Origin: Psoroptes ovis | Lineage: Eukaryota; Arthropoda; Arachnida; Sarcoptiformes; Psoroptidae | NCBI GenBank assembly: GCA_002943765.1 | Contig: PQWQ01000011.1 | Coordinates: 186,001 to 250,000, forward strand | Reading direction: 5' to 3' | DNA: 64,000 nucleotides | Part shown: positions 44,901 to 60,600 of the stretch, piece after piece | How the letters are laid out: every line of letters begins with the position of its first letter | Position numbering within the stretch: the first letter of the stretch is position 1 | Translations under genes and position numbers: made by a program | The notes under the pieces: generated by a model | Database searches by the model: none | Told to the model about the DNA's origin: nothing | The model's input: only the letters and a program-made list of their open reading frames with translations

Positions 44901-45790
44901 AAATCAAGACATCTATTTCTACATTATTGATTTGTTAAGGTAAAAACAGACGCTGAGAATAAATTTTACTGCTACTTTTTTTATGTGCATATTCATATGT
45001 ATTTTTATGACCTCTACAACAATTTAAAAGGCAAAGAAAAATTGGCAATTAGCAATTGACGACTGAATTCGTTTGAAAACCTTCAACTTAAACAATTATT
45101 ACGTTGAGATATCAAGAAATATCGCAATGTTTATTTCGTTTCTAGGGTTCAAAGTTTCATCAAATAGTAATAGGCAAAATCGTCTATTATCCTGTATCTA
45201 GGTTTCCATTTGTTTACCACAAATTATCGCGACATAAATATTGTGATAATACGATTCTAGAAAATGAAAAAAATCATATGAATTTTCATACAAAATCATA
45301 AACTCATATGATTATTCATCCAATGTAAGGTTATTAAATGGCGTAAAATGGATGAGTAAACGAAAGAAAATCGTATTTTGTATTGATAAATTACGTTTAA
45401 TTACAAATTTTACTTTTAATAATGATGATTTAAAAGTTTGTTTATTGCCAGATTCCTATTCATTACTCATCTTCAAAAATTTGTCATGTCAAAAAATTTA
45501 GATCAAAAACATTTAAATTAGAATGAGGATAATAATTTATCAATCATTATTACAGGATTTGTGCATTGCTCTCATATTGTGAATTTACGACGTAAATTTC
45601 AAGGAAAATTGTACGCGGATATCAGCCAAAAATAAAATGTAATACGTAGGCAATAATTTCGTTATCAATGCGCTTGTGCAATAAAAAGGGAGGAAATCGA
45701 ATGTTTTCGATTGTGATCAAACAAAGAAAATCAATTTGAAAAAATTGTAGTAGTAGCATATAAATGTATGAATGAATAATAAATGATGGC
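44901..45790. other. Intergenic region between H4 and polyubiquitin
   Basis: About 0.9 kb with no supported exon. If an H3 gene had been the divergent partner of H4 it would start here on the plus strand; no H3 sequence is visible. Confidence 0.6.
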
Positions 45791-45805
45791 GTTCTAGAAT
45801 TTTCA
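45791..45805 (+). promoter_or_regulatory. Heat-shock element upstream of polyubiquitin
   Basis: gTTCtaGAAttTTCa: three perfect alternating nTTCn/nGAAn units, the HSF1 binding consensus. It lies about 120 bp upstream of a TATAAAA (45914-45920) and about 300 bp upstream of the polyubiquitin ATG. Confidence 0.75.
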
Positions 45806-45913
45806 AACAATGAAAATGAGGAGAATGGGAAAAAACGAGAAATTGCTTTTTTTTGAATTACCACTACGTCAAATATTTCATTGATGAGTGTGAATGAAAC
45901 AAAAAAAAAAGCA

Positions 45914-45920
45914 TATAAAA
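45914..45920 (+). promoter_or_regulatory. TATA box of polyubiquitin gene
   Basis: TATAAAA, about 180 bp before the ATG at 46103, downstream of the heat-shock element. Expected start site near 45945. Confidence 0.6.
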
Positions 45921-46102
45921 ACATTCGAATTTCGCTGAGAAGTTATCCATTTTAATTTTGATAAATAAGTTATATTTGTTGAATTTTTTTTTAAGCGATT
46001 TTTCTGTCCTCAAGTGAATTTTTTTTTATTGCGTCGTATTAAATTTACAAATACTATTGATTTTGATATTGTAATTTTTGATCCAAACGATTATAATTAA
46101 TC

Positions 46103-48505
<2,403 letters not shown>

Positions 48506-48782
48506 TTCTATTCAAATCTAACAATTCATTGTATTCAGATGATTCCGTTAATGAATGCATAAATTAAATTTGTAGTATTGAAAAATTATATCAATCTTTG
48601 TAGTCATTTAAATGTTTCATGTTTGAAAAGAATAAAAATTGATTTCATCATTTTTAGAAATTGAAATGCAATATTGTTTAATCCTTTTTCAAATTGTTCA
48701 TGAGTAAATTTTGTCGGAGAAACTTTCGCGTAAATTTCAATTTTCTAGTTATGACGAAAAGAAACTTCCCAGAAACATCATT

Positions 48783-48794
48783 TGCGCATGCGCA
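48783..48794 (+). promoter_or_regulatory. NRF1-type palindrome upstream of RPL18A
   Basis: TGCGCATGCGCA is a perfect match to the NRF1/ewg palindromic consensus (YGCGCAYGCGCR), standing out in A/T-rich DNA about 140 bp before the RPL18A ATG. Likely a core-promoter-proximal site. Confidence 0.6.
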
Positions 48795-48929
48795 CTGTAA
48801 ATCTAAATACATGTGGCAAGCTATACTTTTTAAAGTTTCCTGTATCCTGTGTTTATTTTTGCTTTGTGGTGTGTTTTTCATTAAAGTTTAGTTGATATTT
48901 GACTATTTTTCTTCGACAGATTTCAAACA

Positions 48930-49739
48930 ATGAAGGCCTCTGGTGTGGTAAGTTTTTGATGATTCTTGATTCTTGAAATTTCCTGTGAATTTCACCATTT
49001 TAACGAAATTCTTTAATCAAAAATGCTAACCATTTGCTTTTGTATGAAAGGAAAAAACTCAGGTTTCTAAAATTTCAATCTAATTATTTCTTAATTTTTT
49101 CATAAAAACTTTTCAACTTTCATTTGATTAATTTTTGTTCGGTTGTATTTTTTCAGCTCCGTCAATATCGTATCATCGGTAGACATTTGATGAATGAAAA
49201 TAATGTCAATCCACCATTGTATCGTATGACAATATTTGCTCCAGATGCAATTATTGCAAAATCACGTTTCTGGTATTTTTTGGCACGTTTGAAAAAAATT
49301 AAAAAAGCCAATGGTGAAATAGTTGACATCAAAGAAATTCAACAATCAAATGCGGCAAAACGCGTGAAAAATTATGGTGTTTGGTTACGTTACAATTCAC
49401 GTACCGGTAGCCACAATATGTATCGTGAATATCGAGATATTTCTACTAACAATGCTGTTACTGCTTGCTGTATGTATTAATGTTATGATTTTAATTATCA
49501 TCTTATTAATTCTTTAAAATTTCTTGAAAATAGACCGTGATATGGGCGCCAGACATCGGGCACGTGCTGATTCAATTCAAATCATCAAAGTGGAAGAAAT
49601 TCCAGCCAATCAATGTCGTAGACCACATGTGAAACAATTTCATGATTCTAAAATTAAATTTCCATTACCGAATCGTGTTAGTAGAAATTTCCATAAAACA
49701 CGTTTCACTACACGTGTTCCACGTGCACGTCTTCTATAA
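48930..49739 (+). CDS. RpL18A: Large-subunit ribosomal protein eL20 (RPL18A)
   Basis: Three exons: 48930-48947, 49157-49469, 49534-49739, with GT-AG introns of 209 and 64 nt, encoding 178 aa (human protein 176). The 18-nt first exon gives MKASGV, continued by LRQYRIIGR in exon 2. Family landmarks: PPLYRMTIFAPDAIIAKSRF, VKNYGVWLRYNSRTGSHNMY, and after the Cys-Tyr junction RDMGARHRARADSIQI and QFHDSKIKFPLP. It is a structural component of the 60S subunit. A strong acceptor-like sequence (TTTTCTTCGACAG) 10 nt before the ATG suggests an additional 5'-UTR intron, as in many ribosomal protein genes. AATAAA at 49817-49822. Confidence 0.96.
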
Positions 49740-51626
49740 ACCAACATCAAAATCTTTTTGTCTAAATTTAATTTAAAATTGTTTTGAAAATTTTTTTGAA
49801 ATAAAAAAAATTACAAAATAAAGTTTTGAATATCCACCAAAAGATGGCATGTAAGTTTTTAAATTTGAATATGAAAATTGCGCGAAACCAAATCTCAAAT
49901 GATTGTGTCAATAAAATAAACATCCTCAAATAACAAAACGAAAAAAATTCCATAATTTTTCACAGATTTTTTTGTGTGTGTTGAAAATTTTTATAATTAA
50001 TTTAAACACAGGCAATAATAGCACGCGCTCGTTAAAATGTGTATAACCCAAAATGGCTTTGTTTTATTTTATTCCGATTTTTTTAGTCGAATGAAAAACA
50101 AATTAAAAGGATGCTTTCTTGCCTGAAATTATTATAAATGAAAAACTGAAAAATCTCGTATTGTACTGGGCGCCATATAATCATATAATAAATTTCTTTT
50201 TTCATAGCATTCAAGCATCCACTACGAACGCGAACGTACAAACACACGCTCAACAATCTTTGGATGATTTTCTGTTTGTTTATTTCATTAAAATTTCATT
50301 TTATTATCATCACAAAAAACACAAATACAGATGATGATAATGTTGGCGTGAATACACTGTTTGACTATGGCAAATGTGTGACATAAAAATTGTTTGTTTT
50401 TGTTTTTTGTTTTCATATAATATTCACAAATAGATTTATATTAATTCATATTTATTATCATTAATACGCTTTAATTTGTTGTTGTTTTGTTCGGTATCAA
50501 GAATTTATTACTTTTTCAGAAATATTATTTCGGTGAAGATTTTTTCATATTTTTGACTTTTTCATGGTGGAAAGTTTTTTCGATTTGTGGCAATTCATTT
50601 AGAAAAACCAACTTCTCGAATAACTTTGGAATCGAAAATCTTTTAATGAAGATCATCAACATACATTGAAGATACACTCAAATATTCATTCATTTGTAGT
50701 GTTTGTATCTTTGTATTTGTTTGTTTATGTCTGCATTTATGCGATTATATCTGAAAATACAACAAATATCTACATATTAACAATGTAAGAGTGTTTAAGC
50801 ACTGAAATGAATGCATTTCATTCACCGAATCTTTTCAAATGATAATAATATCAATTCGGTAAGTATGAATTATATTTCAAACAAATATGTGTAACATAAA
50901 TAATAATTATAAGAAATTTAGGTTAATTTTTTTATTCAGTTTAATTATAATTGAAATTAATATGAATTAAATGAGATGAAATGAAATAATGATGGTTTGA
51001 AATTCTGTGTTTATAAACAGAACGTTACGATTGAAATCAGAGAAAAGCAAAGCAAACATTTTCCATCAATCATTATTATACCGGATTTGTCCAAAAAAGA
51101 TTCAAGAAACATTTTTCCTGAAATCTTTTTTCATTCAATCATCAATTTCAATTGTTTATCCTTGAATTTTCAATTCAAATCTTCCTTATATACTTCAATA
51201 TACATCCATATTACTACTTATAAAATCATTTATTTATAGTAAAATGAAATAATCCTAAAGTGTGTGTTTTCATAAATTATCATAATCATTGAATTGAATG
51301 GATTGAATGATCATCACCACATCACATCATTATGCGATTCATTATTCATTTGAAACAAGAAATTAAAATTGAAAAAATAATTCAATGAAATAAAATTATC
51401 ATCAATTTAAATCAACTATCCTACATCCTACACCTTACCATCATAATGATTATGATGATGATGATGATCTTGATTCTTTGTTTTATGGAAAAAACGTAAA
51501 AATAAATTCACATTCAAATCATTGATAGACTGACCATTTTTATATTTGTTAAAAAAATCCAAAATGTTTATCATTCGTTGATTGGTTGTCATTATTTGTC
51601 AATGAACATACATAAAAACATTCAAA
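49740..51626. other. Intergenic region, RPL18A to PPP2R3
   Basis: No supported exon. Should contain the upstream promoter of the PPP2R3 gene, but no clear TATA box or initiator is visible. Mostly A/T runs and triplet repeats. Confidence 0.5.
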
Positions 51627-54600
51627 ATGTCTTCGTATCAACCATATTATAATCATCATCATCATCATTCATCTTTGTCATCACCAACACCTTCATCACC
51701 TTTGTCCACCATTGATCATTTTATTCAATCACCGAAAACATATTGGTCATCAACATTACCGAATCGTAAGAAACCATCAAACGATGATGATATTGAAAAG
51801 CAGCTTTTAGAATTAAACAATTATCAACGACGTAATAGTGCAGAATCATAGTAAGTGTTGTTTTATATTGAAATCGATTGAATTTTAATTTCAATGGTAT
51901 TTCGATGTGTGAAATTTTTTAAATCTAAAAATAGATTTTTTTAAAAATATTTTTCTCAAAAATATTTTGACAATAAAATGACAAAATATTTCAAAAATTC
52001 AACTAAAATTAAATCCTTTGAATACACATTTTACGAATTTGCAATCAAAATGTTATTTCGTTCAAAATATTTCGCTAATAAATCTTTTGGCGACAAACAT
52101 ATGCAACACATGCGAATCATTTTTCACTCGCATCAATTTCAAATCGATTATTTAGTTCATTAATTCAGAAATTTGATTGAATGTCACCAAAAACACTTGT
52201 TGCGCTTGTTTTGACAAAAATTTTCAATTTTATTAATTTTCCATGAAATTTTCGATCAAATTTCTCCCAATGCGAATTACATTTGTCATATACAAGTACA
52301 TTTGTCAATTTCGAATGTATTTGATTGACATTTGAATTATTTCAAATAAACACCAAGCTGATAGTTGAACAATGAATTGAAATTCGGTCAAAGATGTATT
52401 TATTTAGAAAAGAAAAAAACAAAAAATGACAAGTCAATATCAATATGTTCGTATATATAAATCTATGAGGTTAAATTGATTGATGGGTGTTTGATTGATC
52501 ATTGCCATTATTCAATCATTTATATTTGAAATAATAACAAAAAATTATTCGAAATATAAATTATTTCTTCATTTGATATTATCATTATTATTATTATTTA
52601 TGCATTTAAATGCCATATTTAGCAATTATAAGGTCATATTTTCATTATTATTATTATTTTCATTTTCATTTATATAAATGTATCCAATTGAATCTAATAT
52701 GTATTCAATATACGAATGGTTTCATGGTTATTATGTAAAATTATGATTATCATAACAGAAAAATGAATCCATTTTTGGTCAAATTTATATTCGTTTAATT
52801 TTTTTAATGTTTAGATACGTGCCATAGCACGAATACATACATTTGAAATGTAAAATGGAAATAATTCAATGAAAAGTTCCCAAAAATTAAACGAAAAATT
52901 GTTTAATTTTCTAAAATTAACACATTTACCATTACCATTATTATGGAACTTTAATGTTTTCATAAGGAAAAAATATTAATAATTGAAAAATTATCATTGA
53001 AAAACATCATTGATTTGAACGCCTACCAATCAAATCTCGATTGTGTGATTATTGATTGAACAGCATCAGTGCAGTTTATTAAAGGAAAAAAAAATAAAAA
53101 TTTCCAAACCAATTTCGATAATTAGAACAATTCGCTTCAGTAATATTTGATCAATAATTATTAGATCGCTTGATAAGTGCGAAAAAAAATGAAAAAATAT
53201 TGGCCTAAATCGGTTGTAATTGGTAATAATTGATTATCGATAAAATAATTGTTCAAATACTCGTGTGTTCCTATCAGCATTCTATGAAATTATTCAATAA
53301 TTGCTACCATTGTTGCGCTTGTTGTTTGTTTTTGAAAACTTGCTTGCACTTCATTTCGTTTGTTTTATTAATATTTTGCCACGAAAATTGGTTAAAAAGT
53401 TGTGAAATTCATTGGAATTCATCAAATTTCATTCATTTATATTTTTCTCCATTTGTGAATACTACAAATACTTTGAGAGAAAACAACTGTTTTCTGTTTG
53501 CATTTGAATTTGAATGAATCCATTTGAAATATATGTATTTTTTCATTGAAATATTATTATTATTTATCTTTGATATTATGCAATGCTTCCATTTTCGTTT
53601 CGATTTTCATTTTCATTAAAATAATGAATAAATGAACGATAGTATTTTTCTGATTGTGTTTGTTCTCATTCAGAACAAATAAATGTATGCATGTGTGGCT
53701 TTCATCATGTTTTCATGAATGAAATTGGCTTTCAAATGAACAGAGGAATGTTTGTTTTTTTTTGATTATCATTGAATCGAAAGGGAATCATTTATTGATG
53801 CCATGTATCATATATGTATGCCATTTGCTGCTGCTGCTGTCGTTTCTGATATTGATGCGGCTGTCGCGCGTATGTAGGTGGTGGTGGCGGTGCAAACACG
53901 AATCTATTTCATTCATTTTTTGCTGAATGAAATAATTTTGAATTTCACTAAAAATTCAAAAATTTTCTTCTTGTTTTCATGTATGCAAAGGATTTATCGA
54001 TGATGTATTTCATTTCATTGAATCGTTAGTTAGTTTGATTCAATGAGAAAAATCTATGAAAATGATTCTGGTTTTCATTAAAATTAATTGAACCAGAAAT
54101 TAATTTTTCAAAAGTTAATTTGAATGACGTCTTATAAATAAATCATTTGTCTGATTTTTTTCTGCATGTTTTACTAATCATTGAAGCTAATCATTGAACC
54201 AACAGCACCAGATTTGATCGGTGCTTGTTGCTGTGATCGTTGATGTACGTTGATGTAAACGATTTATTTATTTATATTTACACATTTGATTTATTTGCAT
54301 TAAAAAATTTCTGTGGTATTTTTATGCTATTATTATTATAAATATTTGATCAATTTAATCAATTTTAATCAAGTTACCTTGGTGATCGGATATTGATTGT
54401 ACATTTGGTGGTTGGTTGCTTGCATCAGTTAATTGAGCAAAGATTGAGTGCTCAAACAAAATAACCGTTGTAATAAACCAATTCATTCACTGATTTTTTT
54501 CACGTTTATTTATTCCAATCACTAGTGATTTGAATCGACAATTACAACCACAACAACATCAACTAGTGCTGTATACAAATCCACAAAAATATTATTCAAT

Positions 54601-57600
54601 ACGTATTGATCGACCTAAACATCAAACCATACATATATTGCCTGAAAATTATCAATTTTGTACATATGGTAAAAAATTTTTCATTGATCCCGAATCAAAT
54701 ATTAAACAAAAAATATTCGACATTTGTCCAGCTACTATACATTTTGGTAAATGTACTGATTTCGATGTATTTGTTGAAAATGAATTAAATATTAATAATA
54801 TCAATAACAACAATAATGACATCAATGACAATGATTATGATGATACAGCAACGATATTTTATAAAGTTAAAAGACCATCAATCAACAATATCGATAATAA
54901 AAATTCAATTAATGAAACAATGAATAATTTACAATCAAAATCATCAATCAACAATCAATATCAACATAATCATCATCATCATCATCATTATGATCATCAT
55001 CCATCAAATTCATCAAACAATAATTTTGATAATTATAGTTTGGATGAAGCAATTAAATTATTTACTAATGAATTCAATTTAAATAATAATCAACAAAGAC
55101 ATCAACATCAACAACAATCACACGATAATGATGATGAACTTGAAGATATGATAAGGTATGTTTTCTTGTTTCAAAAGTTGAATGTTAAGTGGGTTCATAA
55201 GTGTAAAAAATCAAGTGACAAAATTTGATTGAAGATAAAATTCTTTTGCTTATCTTATTCTCGGCAAAATTCTTTGTTTGAATCATCAAATTCAAACCTA
55301 AAAAACAAAACAATCGACCTAAAATTCAATAGGTTAGTGTTGACAATGGCAGTAAACCAAAACAAATGATAACAATGGGTTGAAAACAATGAAAAAACAA
55401 TTGAATTTTTCAATTTCAAAAAAACAAAATAATTTAAGGCACATTTTTTCCTGAGAAGCAATTAAAACAATAACAATATGAATGCCTTTGATGCCTATTC
55501 ATCGCGCAGGAAAAAAATTTCAAATATTTTCTCATGTGTCTACCCAAAAACCATGGCTTTCGATAATTCAAAACAGCTAAATCAATGTGATATGTTTTAA
55601 ATATTTGAGAACTACTGCCACATTTCTGCCTTTGACGTATTGATGCATTTTGATAGGGTAAGATTATCGACGTAATAACACGTCTTTTTTCACGTAGTCT
55701 TCCAGTTTGATCATTAAATTTATGAAAATATTTTCAATGGAATTCAGGTTTGTGTTCCCATGTTATAAATGAGAAATTCTTCACTAATCGTTGCAAAAAT
55801 TACTGCATAATTAGACTAGTATACCCTATGCACAGCACTTGTACGCACACAAGCACACCAACAAACAAACAAATCGTATATCATCATTTTGATGATGATG
55901 ATAAAATATTTTAAATTGAAAAATAATACGAGATACACACCCACTTGGAAAGATTGAAAAATTGTATATTTAATATGAAAAATCATGGAAGAGTGATTTT
56001 GTTTTATTTTATTCATTCGTTTCTTTGATATTTGGCATTTTAATTATAAATTCAAATAGAAAAATCAAAATTTTTATGAATTAAATACCAAAATTTGAAA
56101 TGAAATTCAAATGAAACTGAAATATTATTCTCGAAATTGTTTTATTATTTAAAATGTCGTTGAATTGAAATGATGAATAAATTTTTTATTCAATTTATTC
56201 AATTAATTCAATTCAAAATAACTCAAAAAATAATGAATAGATAGAATCGTATTCGTATTTCGATTGTTATCATGTTTGAAAAATGTTTTAGTTTTGCCTT
56301 ACTTTCAGCTAAAAACACACATGAACACCAAGAATTTTTTTATTCATTGATTTATGATGTGTGTACATGTGTTACAATTGATAAATAGACAATTATTCTT
56401 CAGTGAGAATATGTATGCGTCTGAATAGAGTTTTATATGAAATTTTTGATTTTTTTTTGAATTTTTGTTTCTTGTACATATTTTCTATATATAATATCTT
56501 TGATATTAAATAGAAAATTGGATTATCATTCAAAAGACTTCGACATAAACGCATACACACGCGAAAGCATAAACCACGAAATTCAAAAGTAAAATTAAAA
56601 ATATAATAAGCCTTTGTGTACTAAAAGAATTAAATATATCTGTGTTATTCGGTTAAAGAAAAAAAAAATCAAATCAACAACCATATAGTAACAACGACAA
56701 CAACAAGTGATTCTTAAAGTTTTCTCTTTTTGATTTCTTTGCATGTGATTTGTGTTTCGATAAAAATTCTTTTCTTCATCTTATTCTTATTCTATTCTTA
56801 AGAATTCTACGATTCATATTGATTCTACAAGAAATCATATATCATAATACAATCAGACTTTATTGTATGTTCGTTGTTTGGTTAGCTTGTTCAATCAAAG
56901 TGTTTATGTCTGTGTGTGCATGAAAACATTTTTCAAGAATCTTCAAGAATTTGAATTTTTCTTTTTGGAAAATTTATTCTGCTTTGATCGATTTTTTTTC
57001 TTTCTAATTTTCATCATTCGATTTAGCTTTTGTGTTGATATTATCTTTTGATTTTTTCTTCGATTTTTTTTTTGCTTTTCACCAATAAACAATAATGAAT
57101 AAACATAGAAATTTTGTACGTGAAGATCGACATAGACAAAGACAAGCAGATATTCATAATGCAGATAAAACAAATTTGAAACAATCAAAATTAGCTAATA
57201 AACAATCAGATGATACTGATAAATTAGAAAAATTAGCATTAGCATTAGTGGCCGAATCTAGTCCTAATGATATGAATGAAAATTCCATCGTGCAAAATAA
57301 TGTAGATCAAATAGTGAGACCAACAACACCAACAAATGGTAGAAGAATTTTATTGAAAAAATCACAAGCTGATTTATTGCGTCAACAACAGCAGCAACCG
57401 CAAGTAAATGGTGTAATAAATTATGATAATAATCAACGATCATTATCACCAACACCATTTTTAACATCAAATCGTGATGGTGTTGTGCAATCAAGATTAT
57501 TGCGTTTTTCAAATAATAATAATAATAATAATCAAGTCAATCATCATCAACAACAGTCGCAACCAAAAAGATGTGAATCGCCATTATTGCTACAACAACA

Positions 57601-60600
57601 AAATGATAATGATAATAATAATAACGTGCGTCAAATTAATCAGGTATTCGGTATTAGTCCTAAGTCAAGTTCACTTTCAAGGTAAGTTTTATTTCTGAGT
57701 GTCTGATTTTAATTCCAATCATATTATATTCTCGATCATATATCATTGAAAATGAATGTAATATACGATTAATAATAAGCCAAGAATGATCAATGATCAA
57801 ATTAAAGATTTTTTTTTTTTGCTAACGTCATTTTCATATTTTGAAAAAAATTTGACATTTCAAATATTTAACACATCGAAATTTGAAAAAGTATTAAATC
57901 AAAAAAATATGATAAATTCATATAATAAAAAAAAATAATCTCACTAATTTTAGCCATAATTCTATGACAATTTCAATTATGATTATCATAATCTACTGAC
58001 AAACTTGGCAAATGTTTTCGATTTTCGATTCAATTCACTAGAATTGAAATTAATTCATTTTTTAATGCCTATTATAACATGCTTAAAATGCTATAAACAT
58101 ATGAGGAAGAAGACTTTCAGAAAATGTTTCCGGAATATTCAAACAATAATTTTATGCTCAATTTTTCATTAAAATTCAATAGATATAAAAACCTTATCGA
58201 ATCAAGAAGTGAAACATCATCACCGATTCAATTAAATTTTGCTACCGGTATCGATTTATATAATTTACATTTAGATTTAGAAAATAGACAACATGATCGT
58301 GATTTATCGAAGCGTACATCATCATCGATAAGTGGAGTAAATAAAAATCCAGAATCATTATCGAATAAAAATCTACAAAATAATAATAATAATAACAATG
58401 ATCAGCAATTTGCTATGATGATGCCAAATAATTCATTATCATCAGCATCATCATCGCCGAAAATATTGGATTCAAGCCATATCATCGTCAAAAATAATCA
58501 TCATAATGGCGGTAGTAGTAGTATTCATGATAATATTGGTACTGGAAATTATTCAACAAATAAAGATGGCGCCATGAATTCAGCAGCCAGAATCAATGAT
58601 TCTGTTAATTCAAAAAATATACGTATGTTTTATTCATTTTGTTAATTGAGGAAAAAATTATCACTTATTTTTTTTCACATTCAATTCTTTAATTATAACA
58701 TTACTTATTAGAAACTATTACTTCTCCAACATCACCATCCCTTTCTTCTCCTTCTTCTTCTCCCACAACAAAATTCAAATTTCTTCATCACAATTCATCG
58801 CCGACAACAGCAGCAACATTACCAGTTGATTCATTAAATACAACGGACCCATTATTAGATTTTGTTGCAAGAAATCAAGAGCTTAACAGTCATAATAATT
58901 ATAAAAGCAATATTAATTCAACAACGCCATCATCGACATCACCATATCATTCCTCTCTGAATACAACGACAACAATCACAAATAAAGATCATTATCATAA
59001 GGATAAAATTATTAGTAATAGTGATAATAAAAATGACAGTTTGAATAAACATATTAATAATACGAATAATGATAATGAATCATCCAATAAAAATCATTTA
59101 TTAATATCAAATACAATCGATACATTCATAAAAGAAAATGAAAAATTTTTTCACAGTGGTGGTAGTGTTGGTGATGGTGGTGGTGGACATCGTTCATTAT
59201 TATCAAGAAGTTTAAGTTTAATTGAAAATTCAAATAACGACGAATTGTTTGATCATTTCGATGAAATGAAATATTTACAGCAGCAGCAGCAACAACAACA
59301 ACAACAACAGAATTCAACAATGTCAAAATCAAAACATTCAACAACGACAACAAAATCATCATTGACTGATGATGAGAAAGCATTATTACATGAAACGCTT
59401 AAGGTTGGCCAATTATATCATTCATCATCATCAGATAGTATATCTGATATGAATGATGATAAAAATTTACAATCATCATCTTCATCATCAACATCATCTT
59501 CAACAACAATATCATCATCACAACAACAAAAAAGACGAATAATATTTGTATCGAAACCGGCACCGAAACCAGAACCAAAACCTGAACCAAAATATGTGAA
59601 TGGTAAAATGGTATTTGGACAAGTGCACGTTCAACCACGACAACATCATGGATTGCAAAAAGGTTCAGTTGCAGAACGTGTTATGTTGTTTGAAAAATGT
59701 CCGGAAAAAACATCGGTTACTAGACATAAATTGACAGAATTACAACGAAATCGTATATCAAATCCAAATAAAATTGGCAATTGGTTCAAATTTACTGAAC
59801 CATCACCAACTGTGGTAAGCAAAAAAAAAAAACAAAGCAAAAATTTTTTCCATCATTCGATGATAATATTGCTTTAAAACAAATCAAAATACATTTGAAC
59901 ACATCTTTCAAATCAAGTCATCAACCTTTTTTTTGCCATTTTATTCGCAGTTTTTCCCATTCTTAATTCTGATGAGATTCAAAATAACGAAATTCAGTAT
60001 TCATTTCTTATCATAATCATTAGGATATAATATGACAAGCTCCAAATATTGACAGACCATAGCATTAATATTAACGTATATTTTATTCATTTATTCATTC
60101 ATCAATCTATTTTGTTTCAAATTTGGCAAAAAACAACAATAACAACAACATAGAATCCTTGATAAATTGTTTAGAGATTTATAGAATTGATAATTTCTTA
60201 TTTATGGAAAAATTTTCTGTTTACTTTGCATTACTTTGCTTTATGAATTTTATATTCAATGTTTATGGATTTATATTTTATTTCATTCGCTTCACATTCA
60301 ACGATTCATGCACATTCATTCTTGAGTATGAATCGTCCTCGTTTGTCGCCGAATGAATGGAAACTTATTATTATTTTGTTTAAAATTTATTATTCATTTA
60401 TTAATTACTTCTTATTTCTCTCTTGTTTTTGTTTACTTGCATGCAAATGGATTTAAAATGTATTTAAAATGAATATTAAAAAAATTAGTTACCACAAAAT
60501 GAAATAACAGCAATAAAAGTTGGCAAAAATTTGAAAATAAATGAAGAATATTCTGGCAATCATCAACCTGATGTTTTATTACAATCAACAACACCAACAG

